Assembly: GCA_013140575.1 (NCBI GenBank)
Contig: JABFSN010000086.1
Location: 1-45,487 of the forward strand
Source of the DNA: Phycisphaerales bacterium
Lineage (GTDB): Bacteria > Planctomycetota > Phycisphaerae > UBA1845
Length of the DNA stretch: 45,487 bases
Direction of reading: 5' to 3'
Under the pieces are notes generated by a model. That model had not been told where the DNA came from. It ran no database searches and saw only the letters and a list, made by a program, of their open reading frames with translations. This document shows, piece after piece, positions 7,910 through 16,348 of this stretch (the stretch's first letter is position 1; each line of letters starts with the position of its first letter). The translations under genes were made by a program, and so were the position numbers.

Positions 7910-9574
7910 ATGAAGTACGACTACTCCATCGTCCGCCAAGATCGGTTCATCGAGGCGACCCGCGACAGCGGCTACAAGGGCACGGATAGCGCGTTGTCGG
8001 AGCTGGTTGACAATTCAATTCAGGCAGGGGCTACCAAGGTCGCGATCAACTTGATTGCCGTCGCTCAGGAATATGGAGGGAGAGGTGCACCAGTGCACCC
8101 GCGTGTCGTTGAGGTCGCGATCGCTGATAACGGGCGCGGCATGGACGCGGATACTTTACGGCGCGCATTGCGATTCGGCGATAGCTCACGGTTCAACGAC
8201 AGGGTGGGCCTCGGTCGATTTGGCATGGGCCTGCCCAACGCCAGCGTTAGTCAGGGCAAGCGGGTGGAAGTCTATTCTTGGCGGCGAGGCAGCAAACCGC
8301 TGTGGACCTACATCGACGTAGACGAGATTGCTTCAGGTCAGATGTCGGAAGTTCCGCAAGCCATCGAAACCCCGATACCGACACCATTGTCTGAACTGGC
8401 GCAATCGCCGTCCGGAACGATCGTTGTTTGGAAAAAAACCGACCAGCTCGATCACGACGGTAAATGTGACACTCTGATCCGCGCCGTCCGGCCCAGTCTG
8501 GGCAGAATCTTCCGGTACTTTCTGATTCGTGATTTCGAGCTCACCATTAACGACTCCCGAGTCGGTCCCATGGACCCCCTGTATTTGATCCCACAAGCGC
8601 GATTGGACGGCGACCCGCTTGCCACCAAACATGGCGATACGCTCAAGTTCGATGTTCCGATTCCGGGCAGGACCGGCCAAACGTCCGTCGTAGAAGTCAC
8701 GATATCCCTGCTCCCCGCAGAGTGGCAGGTGAATTACGGACCCGGAAGAACAGTTGAACAGAAGAAAGCACTCAAGCTTCGACACATTGAAGCCACAACG
8801 GGCTTTAGCATTGTACGAGCAAACCGGGAGATTGACATTATCTCAACCCCTTATCACTCTGTTTCACACTGGAAGAATCGCTGGTATCGAGTCGAGATTC
8901 GTTTTGATCCCGAGTTGGATGAAGTCTTCGGCGTAACGCACACGAAGCAGCACGTTCGAATTCAGCGTGGGTCGCCGCTCTTCAACCAGATGGAAACTGA
9001 CATCAAGGTCAACGTCAACACGCTCTTGGACATAATCGAACACCGGAAGCCGAAAAAGACGACCACTGGGCCAAGTGCGGCGGAGGAGTTGGTCAAGCGT
9101 GTCGAGCCGCGCCTCAAACCGCTCGACGGCATTTCGGAAAAACCCGCCGCTGAGGTTCGCGAGGAGATTGCGGCTTTTGTGCTGGAGCGTGTGGCTGCTG
9201 GCGCGCCTGCGGAGTCCGCGGTGCATTTAGACCGACGCCTCTCCCAATACCCCGTCATCGTCGAACTCGAGCAATTGCCGGGTGCGCCAATCTACCGAGT
9301 CAAAGTTGTAGGCCGCACAATCGTCGTGATGTTGAACACATCCCATCTGTTCTACGAGCGCGTATACCAGCGGTTGGAAGAGCAGTCGACGGTTGGCAAG
9401 ACCGGAGTCGAATTGCTCCTAATGTCACTGGCGCGGAGCGAAGTGAACGGGTCCGACGAGGCGCGGGAGTGGTACGACGCGCAGCGTCAAGACTGGAGTC
9501 AAAACCTCAAGCTCTTTACCGGCCAGCTACCTGAATTTGACGGTGACAACTCCCGCGACGGCGATGAGAAGTAG
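7910..9574 (+). CDS. GHKL (Hsp90/MutL/MORC-type) ATPase, stand-alone
   Basis: The 554-aa protein begins with a Bergerat-fold ATP-binding domain: N-box ELVDNSIQAGA (Glu31, Asn35), G1 box DNGRGM (73-78), and G2 box GLGRFGMGLPNAS (about 100-112). A transducer-like region follows, then charged helical sequence near 380-430 and a C-terminal domain. No histidine-kinase or toprim motif is seen. Such lone ATP-binding proteins occur in bacterial conflict systems (MORC/MutL-like ATPases near Z1 helicases or nucleases), but none of those partners is adjacent, so a defence role is only a suggestion. Base composition is lower in GC than surrounding genes. ATG 7910 follows AGAAAGGATTG; the upstream extension to 7841 is not needed. 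Confidence 0.88.
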   Translation: MKYDYSIVRQDRFIEATRDSGYKGTDSALSELVDNSIQAGATKVAINLIAVAQEYGGRGAPVHPRVVEVAIADNGRGMDADTLRRALRFGDSSRFNDRVGLGRFGMGLPNASVSQGKRVEVYSWRRGSKPLWTYIDVDEIASGQMSEVPQAIETPIPTPLSELAQSPSGTIVVWKKTDQLDHDGKCDTLIRAVRPSLGRIFRYFLIRDFELTINDSRVGPMDPLYLIPQARLDGDPLATKHGDTLKFDVPIPGRTGQTSVVEVTISLLPAEWQVNYGPGRTVEQKKALKLRHIEATTGFSIVRANREIDIISTPYHSVSHWKNRWYRVEIRFDPELDEVFGVTHTKQHVRIQRGSPLFNQMETDIKVNVNTLLDIIEHRKPKKTTTGPSAAEELVKRVEPRLKPLDGISEKPAAEVREEIAAFVLERVAAGAPAESAVHLDRRLSQYPVIVELEQLPGAPIYRVKVVGRTIVVMLNTSHLFYERVYQRLEEQSTVGKTGVELLLMSLARSEVNGSDEAREWYDAQRQDWSQNLKLFTGQLPEFDGDNSRDGDEK

Positions 9575-10186
9575 ATGTTACAGCTTTCTTCGTGGCGGCC
9601 GGAGGCAAACAGCCTTCGGCCGCCATCGTCGTCACCGCACAATCCAGTTCAAAACTCCAGCAAATCCGCATCGATGCCTCAACTTCGGAGGAGCGGGGGG
9701 TGGGGGCCGCTACGCCTTCGGCGTACGCGATGCCCTTCCTGGGATGCGTTGCGGGCATGGAGGGGGGATCGGCGCCCCATCGCTTTCGCGGCAAGCAGTG
9801 CGGGGAACTCTTCCCCGAAACGTCACGCGCGAACGGCACGCGCGTACGATGGTGCGCGGTCCGACGCGCCCGTGCTCGACCCCAACGGAGTCGCGGCCTA
9901 CAGCCCGGAGTTACGCCGCGGGCGCTACCACTACAACGCTATAAGCAAGTTTCCGGTGACGCCTTCTTTCGCCCCGGTGGGGCTTGGGGTGCGGGGGTGA
10001 TGCGATCCGGGGGTGTCGTCCGCCGGTGCGGACTCCACCCCCGGCTACTGACTGCCGCCCCTTCGGGGCTCGGAGGGCGTCCGTGCCACGGCTGTTCGGG
10101 CGGCATGACCGCACCTTGTTCGAATCGCTCATCGGGGCGCTGGTTTGGGCCTTGAAGGGCGTGTACAATGAAGCGGGAGTGGCACC
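9575..10186. repeat. Intergenic hairpin cluster
   Basis: About 600 bases without a credible gene. Besides the hairpin at 9594-9624 there is a long stem with arms at 10007-10023 and 10028-10044 (17 bases, two mismatches, CGGT loop) followed by CTAC, and several small inverted repeats of the form TACGCC-TTC-GGCGTA near 9709. The overall look matches the hairpin family at the left end of the window. The open frames that cross the region have no ribosome binding site and no family resemblance. Confidence 0.55.
9594..9624 (+). terminator. Hairpin after the GHKL gene, terminator-like
   Basis: Arms GGCGGCCGGAGGC (9594-9606) and GCCTTCGGCCGCC (9612-9624) pair with one mismatch around an AAACA loop, 20 bases after the stop codon. 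There is no T-run, so it is either a weak terminator, an mRNA-stabilising stem or another member of the hairpin repeats. Confidence 0.5.
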
Positions 10187-10402
10187 ATGCGGACGATACG
10201 CGTCATCTTTCAGGGCGGGGATCTGAAACTGCTGGAATCGGTCGATCTGCCGGAGAACACGCCGCTGACGTTTGCGCTGCTCGACGATGACGATTTGCCG
10301 GTCGAGGGCATGGTCCGCGCGGCACAAGCGGGCGGAGCGTTCGATTTCCTCAGCGATCCGAGGGAGGATATCTACTCGGAATCGGACGGCGAGGCCGTTT
10401 AG
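10187..10402 (+). CDS. Small antitoxin-like protein (AF2212/DUF104-like start)
   Basis: This 71-aa protein opens with RTIRVIFQGGDLKLLESVDLPENTPLTFALL, which resembles the beta-rich N-terminus of AF2212-type antitoxins (a short barrel with a LxPLExVDLPEG pattern). The C-terminal half is acidic and probably flexible, as in toxin-neutralising tails. GCGGGAG lies eight bases before the ATG. It is followed two bases after its stop by a MazF/PemK toxin gene, which fixes its likely role as the partner antitoxin. Family assignment is moderate; the pairing is strong. Confidence 0.75.
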   Translation: MRTIRVIFQGGDLKLLESVDLPENTPLTFALLDDDDLPVEGMVRAAQAGGAFDFLSDPREDIYSESDGEAV

Positions 10403-10404
10403 CC

Positions 10405-10764
10405 ATGCCGACGCACGGGGCGCTTCGCCGGGGCGACGTGGTGCTTGTGCCCTTGCCTTTTGCCGATCTGACCGGCAGCAAAGTGCGCCCCGCCGTCGTC
10501 CTGTCCGCCGGTCCGCAGGGGCCTGAACTCATCATCGCGTTCATCACCAGCGTGCTGACCAACCGTTCGCTTCGCGGCGCGGAAGTCGAGATATCGCGGA
10601 GCGATCCGGAGTTTCTCGCGACCGGGCTGAAGTCCGATTCGCTGATCCGAACGGACAAGCTCGTGACACTTTCACGAACGGTGGTTTCCCGGCGTTTGGG
10701 CGTGACGGGGCCGGCGACGCTCGCCAAATTGGCGGCAAAACTGCGCGTGGCGTTCGGTCTGTGA
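10405..10764 (+). CDS. PemK/MazF-family endoribonuclease toxin
   Basis: At 119 aa it has the length and signature of MazF-type mRNA interferases: RRGDVVLVPLPFADLTGSKVRPAVVLS at the N-terminus (RGDV, then K-RPAVVLS strand), central IIAFITSVL, and DSLIRTDKLVTLS, where the S-x-(I/V)R-x-D-K pattern forms the RNA-binding edge. These toxins cleave mRNA at short sequence motifs when unneutralised. ATG 10405 lies two bases after the antitoxin stop, so translation is coupled. A hairpin repeat follows at 10816. Confidence 0.92.
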   Translation: MPTHGALRRGDVVLVPLPFADLTGSKVRPAVVLSAGPQGPELIIAFITSVLTNRSLRGAEVEISRSDPEFLATGLKSDSLIRTDKLVTLSRTVVSRRLGVTGPATLAKLAAKLRVAFGL

Positions 10765-11157
10765 CACCAAGCGCGGTCGGGCGAAGCATCCCCGTGCAAG
10801 CGGGGAACCGGCTGGTGCGAGAATCCTTTCTCACACCCGTTTCCGTGGGAGTCCTTTCCCGCGTACGCTGTGCGAAGATCGATCGGCGGCGGGTCCGGGA
10901 CGGGGGCGAGCTTGACCCGGATTTCCGCGACCATCACGCGCCGCGGGCCGGGCGTTGCGCGGCGGCAATTCGAATTGTATGGTTCACCGGGGATTCGCTG
11001 GTCGCCAGGTGGGGAACCGCTCGTCGAGCGGGTGCCCGCGGGACCGGTGGCACTTCCATTGAGGCCCGATTGGGCGGACGGTATGATGTTTTCCGCCGGG
11101 CGGGATTGGTCGCGCCGATTGAGCGCGAGCATGGCGCCCTTTCGCCGGAGTTTCGCT
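10765..11157. repeat. Gap with TGCGAGAATCC hairpin, copy 1
   Basis: At 10816-10835 lies TGCGAGAATCCTTTCTCACA, a hairpin with a TCCT loop that recurs at 41492-41511 and, inverted, at 35421-35442. An adjacent stem at 10844-10863 (CGTGGGA ... TCCCGCG) has the same geometry. The remaining bases to 11157 are GC-rich with an open frame continuous with the next gene, but that extension has no plausible start signal. Confidence 0.6.
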
Positions 11158-12096
11158 ATGAAACGACGGATCGTTATCAGGTGCAGCGGCATGGTGGTTG
11201 CGGCGTCGGCCGGTTGCGCGGCGGTCGGTCTGATCCTGACGGGCTGCGCGGCGCCGGATTTTTCGACGTCGTTCTGGAATCCGCTGGGGCTGAAATCGCC
11301 GTTCGTGCTCACCCGCGAGCCGATTCGCGTCGGCGTCGTTCGCTCGGCTTCTTCCAACCTCGACATGCTGGCGTGGTGGGACGTCGTCGAACGCACGCCG
11401 TGGACTGAATTCCAGACGGCCCTCGGCTGGAAAACCGGTCGGCCGGTGCAGATCGAGCAGTTGAAGCCGTTTCAGTTGCAGGCTCATCTGGAGGACGGAT
11501 GGCTCGATTTCGCGTTTCTGACCGACGAGCAATGCGCGGCGTTGATGGCCGAAACGAAATCCGCGGCGATTATCGCCCGCGCGGAATCGGACGATCGCGC
11601 CGGTCTGATCGTGGCCTCCGCGAAATCTGACATTCAATCGCTGGGGCAGATCGCCGGTCAACGGTTCGCATTCGGACCGCGCGGCGACCCGGTGCTGCAT
11701 TATGCCACGGTCGCGGCGCTGGAATCGGCCGGCGTTACCATCGACGGGATTCAACGGGAGTTGATTCCGCCCGACGCCTTCCAATACCACATCAGCTCGT
11801 TCGAGGCGGCCAAGGAAGTCGCGTTCGGAGCCACGGCCGTCGGCGTCATTGAGAAAAGCGAGTACGATCAATACGCGGACACGGGCGGGCGCTTCTTCCC
11901 GTTGAAATACAGCAAGGACCAATTCCGGGTGCTGGCCGAGGCGCGCCCGGTGAAGCTGGGACCGGTGGTGGCGTCGACCAGCACCGATGCCGATCTGGTG
12001 GATACGGTTCGCGGTTTCCTGCTGTCGGCGAAGAAGCGATCGCCGGGCGTGGTGTCGTCGCTGGGCATCGCCGGTTTCACGGGCGCCGAGCGCTGA
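11158..12096 (+). CDS. PhnD-like periplasmic binding lipoprotein
   Basis: The 312-aa protein has a lipoprotein signal peptide ending in LILTGC (Cys30). The mature part has the architecture of phosphate/phosphite/phosphonate-type substrate-binding proteins: IRVGVVRSASSNLDML at the first strand, WWDVVERTPWTEFQTALGWKTGRPVQ, LDFAFLTDEQCAAL, then IQSLGQIAGQRFAFGPRGDPVLHYAT and the SFEAAKEVAFGATAVGVIEKSEYD second lobe. The conserved GPRGDP where typical PhnD proteins have a D-S-S-SG segment suggests an altered ligand. No permease or ATPase gene is next to it, so it may act as a sensor or orphan scavenging protein. ATG 11158 has CCGGAG at suitable spacing; the upstream frame is repeat-like. Confidence 0.8.
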   Translation: MKRRIVIRCSGMVVAASAGCAAVGLILTGCAAPDFSTSFWNPLGLKSPFVLTREPIRVGVVRSASSNLDMLAWWDVVERTPWTEFQTALGWKTGRPVQIEQLKPFQLQAHLEDGWLDFAFLTDEQCAALMAETKSAAIIARAESDDRAGLIVASAKSDIQSLGQIAGQRFAFGPRGDPVLHYATVAALESAGVTIDGIQRELIPPDAFQYHISSFEAAKEVAFGATAVGVIEKSEYDQYADTGGRFFPLKYSKDQFRVLAEARPVKLGPVVASTSTDADLVDTVRGFLLSAKKRSPGVVSSLGIAGFTGAER

Positions 12097-12396
12097 AATC
12101 GACCGTGCGGTACGGCGGACGCCCGTCACCTTCGGGCGCAGTAGTTGATCATCCGAACAAGCGGTGCAGGAATCGACAGGATTAACAAGATTGACAAGAT
12201 TTTCGGAGTGATGTCGCGCTTTGGACGGGTCGACAACCGGATTTCCGCCGAATTGGGTCCACGGACGGTCACGCGGGACACAGCCTATTTCAGGAACATC
12301 CCCACGCCGTCGCGTCCCCCGCGCTCGGAGGAGAGCGGAAAGAGAGGGGGCGAAGATGCTGGAATTGATCAAAAGCCGGCGGCACGATGCGCTGTA
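12097..12396. other. Gap with short tandem motif and a 13-codon leader frame
   Basis: At 12167-12203 there is a degenerate tandem of the 9-10 base unit (A)AGATTGAC / AGGATTAAC, a motif seen in the intergenic DNA of many bacteria. At 12356 an ATG preceded by the strong ribosome binding site AGAGAGGGGG opens a 13-codon frame (MLELIKSRRHDAL) that stops at 12395-12397, overlapping the GTG that probably starts the next gene. No other gene is seen. Confidence 0.5.
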
Positions 12397-13728
12397 GTGA
12401 ATCGTCGGACGCTTCAACCGCGGCGGTCGGCCCTGACGATTGCAATCACGACGCTGATGACCATCGCCGCGCCGGTCGGTCTGCGACGCGCGACCGCCCA
12501 GGCGCCCGATCCCGCTCCCGACCAGGACCGCATCGCCGAGTTGATCGAACAGTTGGGCGGCAGCGACTACGCCGTGCGCACGGCCGCGACTGTTGAGCTC
12601 ATCAAGTGCGGGCCCCGGGCGTTGTCGGCGCTGAAGGAGGCGGCTGACGGCGATGATTTCGAAGTATCCGTGCGGGCCCGGCATCTGTTGACGGTGTTCG
12701 GCGCATTGCTGCTTGCGGGCGTGGAGATTGAGCTGTCCGCGGACAAGGCGTCCATCGCGTGGAACGAGCCGCTGGAACTGCGGCTGACCATGCGGAACAC
12801 CCTGCCGCACGCCGCCAACGTGCCCGTCGACCCTTCCAGCGCCGATGCGACCGGTCCCGCCACGGACGCGCGCCAGGTCATCGCCGTGCTGGACGTGGCC
12901 GATTTTCTGCACGTGGTCGGGCCCGATGGAAGCGAGATTCCGCTGCACGTGGACGACATCAATGAGGATGACGAGGTTGCCCGGCTGGTGAACGGCCGCG
13001 CCGAGCGGGCCGTGATCGGGCGTCTGCCGGCGGGCGGATCGGCCGTTCACGCTATGTCCGCGTTCAACCGCGGGTTTGCCCGATATCGGATGTTGCGGCC
13101 CGGTTCCTATCGAATTCAGATGCAATATCGGCCCGAATGGGATGATGCGGAATTGAACGCGGCCCGGGTCGGGGCTGTGAACAGCAACCTGCTGACCATC
13201 GAAGTGAAGAGCGGCGCGCCGGACTGCGTGGTCGATGCCCCGGCGCCGGCCCGCTTGCAACTGTCTCGCGATGGCGACGAGGTGGTCGCAGTGATCCAGA
13301 ACACGCTCGACGTGACCGCGTGGGTGAATCTGAATCTGTCGGAAGACGGGGAGCCGCCGTTCGCGGCGCTGGTGTGGCGGATCGGTCGCGGCGGCGAGGG
13401 TGACGAGTTGACGATGGTGCCGCGCACGGCATCCGACACGGCCAAGTTCGACCCCGGCCGGCTTGGTGAAGTGCAACCCGGACAATCGGTGGAGGTGGCC
13501 CGGCTGACCACCGGCGAGTTGGAGAACCTTGCCCGGGAACATGGATGGGACGCCGCCGGGTTGCGAATCAGCGGCGTCTACAGCAACCGGACCGCACGCC
13601 CGTGGCAGAACCGGGGGGCGGTCACCTTTCGCAATCCGGCAAAACCCGCCGACGCGGTCATTGGCCGCCTGCCACTGCGGTTGATCGCGATTACCTTGCA
13701 GAGCGAGCCCGTTGAAATCGATCGATAG
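12397..13728 (+). CDS. Exported protein with HEAT-like segment, unknown function
   Basis: From the GTG at 12397 the protein is 443 aa. A basic N-terminus and a hydrophobic stretch (ALTIAITTLMTIAAPVG) look like a signal peptide. About residues 40-90 resemble a HEAT-like helical pair (IAELIEQLGGSDYAVRTAATV ... ALKEAADGDDFEVSVRARHLL), and the rest is beta-rich with patterns reminiscent of immunoglobulin-like domains (LELRLTMRNTLPHAANVPV, GSYRIQMQYRP). I do not recognise a specific family. The start is uncertain: the frame is open to 12145, but that part crosses an intergenic repeat. A leader frame whose TAG overlaps the GTG points to coupled initiation there. Confidence 0.75.
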   Translation: MNRRTLQPRRSALTIAITTLMTIAAPVGLRRATAQAPDPAPDQDRIAELIEQLGGSDYAVRTAATVELIKCGPRALSALKEAADGDDFEVSVRARHLLTVFGALLLAGVEIELSADKASIAWNEPLELRLTMRNTLPHAANVPVDPSSADATGPATDARQVIAVLDVADFLHVVGPDGSEIPLHVDDINEDDEVARLVNGRAERAVIGRLPAGGSAVHAMSAFNRGFARYRMLRPGSYRIQMQYRPEWDDAELNAARVGAVNSNLLTIEVKSGAPDCVVDAPAPARLQLSRDGDEVVAVIQNTLDVTAWVNLNLSEDGEPPFAALVWRIGRGGEGDELTMVPRTASDTAKFDPGRLGEVQPGQSVEVARLTTGELENLAREHGWDAAGLRISGVYSNRTARPWQNRGAVTFRNPAKPADAVIGRLPLRLIAITLQSEPVEIDR

Positions 13729-14089
13729 TCGACCGCCGACGCGCTGCGCGCGGTACGATGCGCCAGCGCCAAGACATGGACACGGTTGTAGGGCGGGTTT
13801 CACGCGCCGTTCGCCCTCCGGGCGAGAACCAAGAGGAAGAGGGAATGGAGGCTGCGGTCACCAGGGACTGAAGTCCCTGGCTATGAACGTGCGCCCTACG
13901 GGCGAAGAGTCGACGGGTGAAACCCGTCCTACGGTTGGTAGAGGCGGGTGAAACCCGCCCTACGGTCGGGTCCGACGGTCAATCGGGTGACCCTCGCACT
14001 GCAGATGGCTGAACAGTTACGCGACCATTCCTCTCTGCGTCCTCGGCGTCTCTGCGGTGCAATTTCTGAACACAAGGCCCGTGGCGCCG
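13729..14089. repeat. Cluster of TGAA-apex hairpin repeats
   Basis: No gene. Hairpins include CCAGGGACTGAAGTCCCTGG (13861-13880), GACGGGTGAAACCCGTC (about 13911-13927) and GGCGGGTGAAACCCGCC (about 13947-13963), each followed by CTA or CCTAC. A further copy in reverse orientation lies near 13790-13810. All share a stem-TGAA-stem plan with different stem sequences. It lies between converging genes (the exported protein and the multiheme cytochrome), a common home for REP-like elements. No T-rich terminator is visible. Confidence 0.75.
13861..13909 (+). repeat. 49-base dispersed repeat, copy 2
   Basis: Near-identical to 489-537: the same CCAGGGACTGAAGTCCCTGG palindrome, CTA, a short spacer, then GTGCGCCCT-a-CGGGCGAAGA. 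The few differences fall in the spacer and in the second hairpin's loop, as expected of a structured element. Confidence 0.8.
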
Positions 14090-16348
14090 TCACGGTGGAT
14101 TGACGCCGGTCAATTCGCGGACGGTGGCATAGACCGGGGCGCCATGGGCGTCGAATGGGTCCACGAGGACCAGACGGTCGAGAACCGGTGACTTGCGTTG
14201 CAGTGCCTGGTGGCATTGTTCGCAGCCGAGCGATGGTTCCATGTTGTAGCCCCACGCATTTTCTTTCGCGAGCACGTTGTGGTCCAGACCGAAGACCTCG
14301 TAACCGGTGACGGCAATGCCGGTGTCTTTGTATTCGAATGAGTTGACGCCTTCCGTGGACGCGGCGTCTTCGTACCAGACGCGCGGCCCCTTGATCAGGA
14401 CGGGTCTGGATGCCACCGTCCGGCCGTATGTATCGATGCCCTTCAAGGCGGACATATAGACGAGCATTTCCTCCGGCCGATTGATCTCGAGTTTGCCGTC
14501 ACCATTGTCGTCGGTCACGCCGGGCAACGGCAAGGCGCCGGTGATCCGGCGTAGACGCCATAGTATGACGGGTTGAATAATGTCGTCCGACAAATCGTCG
14601 GGCGTGCCGTTCTGATCCCAGTCGCCCCAATAGACCGCGATTTCCTGTTTCTGCGGAAACAGCCGTTGGGCGCCGTCGCTGTCGGTCTTGAACACCAGCG
14701 AGGGATACCACGTGCTCTTGTCCGGATCCGCCGGATCCAGCGGGTTGGCCGACAGAAGATCATCCGTGAAATAGAAGATGTCGTCGCCGGTGACGGAACG
14801 GTCGGTCACGATCACCGCGCGTTTCAACGCGAAGGGTACGTGACAGGCCTGGCACGACAACGTCACCATCGGACCCCGGCCATCGCTCTCCTGGTTGTGG
14901 ACGAACGTCTCTCCGGGCACGTCCGGGGCGTCGGGATGGCGAATGAGATTGGGTTGGCCGTTGATTTCGGTCAGGCGGCATTCGCGGCAGGAGCGGAAGC
15001 CCAGCGCCCAATCCAGTTCGTTGCGGAACTGGGTATAGGGCGAATTGCCTTTGCCGAAATTGTGGTTGATGTCGCCGGGGTGGCATAGGTTGCAGGTGTC
15101 GGCGTCATCGTCGGCGACGTCGTTCGCGGCGACATCGTCGTTTCGGTTGGTAAATTTGCGATAGTGAATATCGCGCTCGTCGAACCAGACCGCGCCGCGC
15201 TTGTTCTGGAAGCCGCCGGGCAGGTGGCAGCCCCAGCAGATTCGGTCGCGCGGCGGACGGACAAGAAAATCACGGTCCAGCGCCAACGCATCGTCGCCCG
15301 CCGGGACAAGCTCGCCCCGGTCCACGCCGACGGCGTAATCGAGCTGCAACACGGGCGGTGCGACGCCCACGTCCAGGCGCGTAAACCACCCCTGACCGGC
15401 CGTGGCCGCCGCGGCGAACGCGGGCACGGAATGGCCGACGTCATCGACCAGTTCGGTCGTGGTCGCCAGGATCGCGCCCCGCCATTCGCGGTGCATGTCC
15501 AGCCCGTCGACGCCGGTGCGATGGCGGCGGTGACACAGGAGGCAGTCCGGTTCGGCCACGCCGGTGACATCCCATGGCGCGGCGTGAAGCGATCCGTCAT
15601 CGTCGTCGATCAGGGCGTAGTCGCCGTCCAGCAGGACGTCCTGCGGTTGCAGGCCGAGAAGTTCGTAGCCGAACAGACCGGTCGATTCGTCGTAATATCG
15701 TAAACCGTCGCGGTCGAATTCCAGCCCGCCGCCGCCCGCGTGACACCCGCCGCAGTGCGACGCCCCATAGAACGCGGTCATGTCCATTTCGGATTCGTTC
15801 ATGTTGTGCTTGCCGGCCGTCTGGCGATTCAATCCGCCGCCGCCGCCGGACCAGCGTCCGAACATGCCCGCCGAGCGCACCCACCATCGGCCGTCGCCCA
15901 TGAAGTCGTCGTTCATGACCATGTGGCCGTCGGCGTCCGTCCGACCCTGTTGATGAATGAAGCCGTTGGATATTTGATGGACGTCGTGGCACCCGGATGC
16001 GCGTCCGCATGTTTGCCGGCCGCTGTACGGCCGGGTGGAGTCGACGGTGATCGCGTTCCCGAGCGCGTCCTTCAGCATGATGGGCAGGTGCCCCTGGATG
16101 CGTTGATAGGCCGCGAAGTCGATCAGGTCGACGTCGGCATCGCCGTCCATGTCGAACACCTCGCGGCAGATCGCGATCGGCGGTTCGATCCCGGGGCCTG
16201 AAACGGTCGCGCACAGTTTGAGAAAAACATAATCGAAGCGGTTGATGAATCCGTTCTCGTCGAAATCGCCGGTTCCCAATGGCAGGGCGGCGGCGATTGG
16301 AACCAGCGACAGAACGACGACCGCCAGCACGGTCGAGCGGCAAGACAT
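14090..16348 (-). CDS. Multiheme cytochrome c with N-terminal dockerin repeats
   Basis: This 752-aa secreted protein has a signal peptide (STVLAVVVLSLVPIAAA), then two dockerin-type calcium motifs (GDFDENGFINRFDYVFL, about 26-43, and FDMDGDADVDLIDFAAYQR, about 66-84). A long heme-binding region follows. Canonical CxxCH sites are CGGCH 199, CLLCH 269, CWGCH 371, CNLCH 419, CQACH 499 and CEQCH 709; two aberrant sites are CGRASGCH (114-121, CX5CH) and CRECR (454-458, no His). Eight attachment-like sites recall octaheme oxidoreductases such as tetrathionate reductase, but homology is not shown. Further DxDxDG-like calcium loops occur near 576 and 613. ATG 16348 is set by AAGGAGGG six bases upstream. 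It diverges from the electron-transfer operon at 16670. Confidence 0.85.
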   Translation of the reverse strand: MSCRSTVLAVVVLSLVPIAAALPLGTGDFDENGFINRFDYVFLKLCATVSGPGIEPPIAICREVFDMDGDADVDLIDFAAYQRIQGHLPIMLKDALGNAITVDSTRPYSGRQTCGRASGCHDVHQISNGFIHQQGRTDADGHMVMNDDFMGDGRWWVRSAGMFGRWSGGGGGLNRQTAGKHNMNESEMDMTAFYGASHCGGCHAGGGGLEFDRDGLRYYDESTGLFGYELLGLQPQDVLLDGDYALIDDDDGSLHAAPWDVTGVAEPDCLLCHRRHRTGVDGLDMHREWRGAILATTTELVDDVGHSVPAFAAAATAGQGWFTRLDVGVAPPVLQLDYAVGVDRGELVPAGDDALALDRDFLVRPPRDRICWGCHLPGGFQNKRGAVWFDERDIHYRKFTNRNDDVAANDVADDDADTCNLCHPGDINHNFGKGNSPYTQFRNELDWALGFRSCRECRLTEINGQPNLIRHPDAPDVPGETFVHNQESDGRGPMVTLSCQACHVPFALKRAVIVTDRSVTGDDIFYFTDDLLSANPLDPADPDKSTWYPSLVFKTDSDGAQRLFPQKQEIAVYWGDWDQNGTPDDLSDDIIQPVILWRLRRITGALPLPGVTDDNGDGKLEINRPEEMLVYMSALKGIDTYGRTVASRPVLIKGPRVWYEDAASTEGVNSFEYKDTGIAVTGYEVFGLDHNVLAKENAWGYNMEPSLGCEQCHQALQRKSPVLDRLVLVDPFDAHGAPVYATVRELTGVNPP

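Noticed and set aside
10984-13803. Long minus-strand open frame of 939 codons opposite the PhnD-like and HEAT-like genes
   Set aside because: It is antisense to two genes with clear export signals and recognisable domains, crosses intergenic hairpins, and reads as Arg/His/Gly-rich low-complexity protein typical of GC-rich shadow frames.
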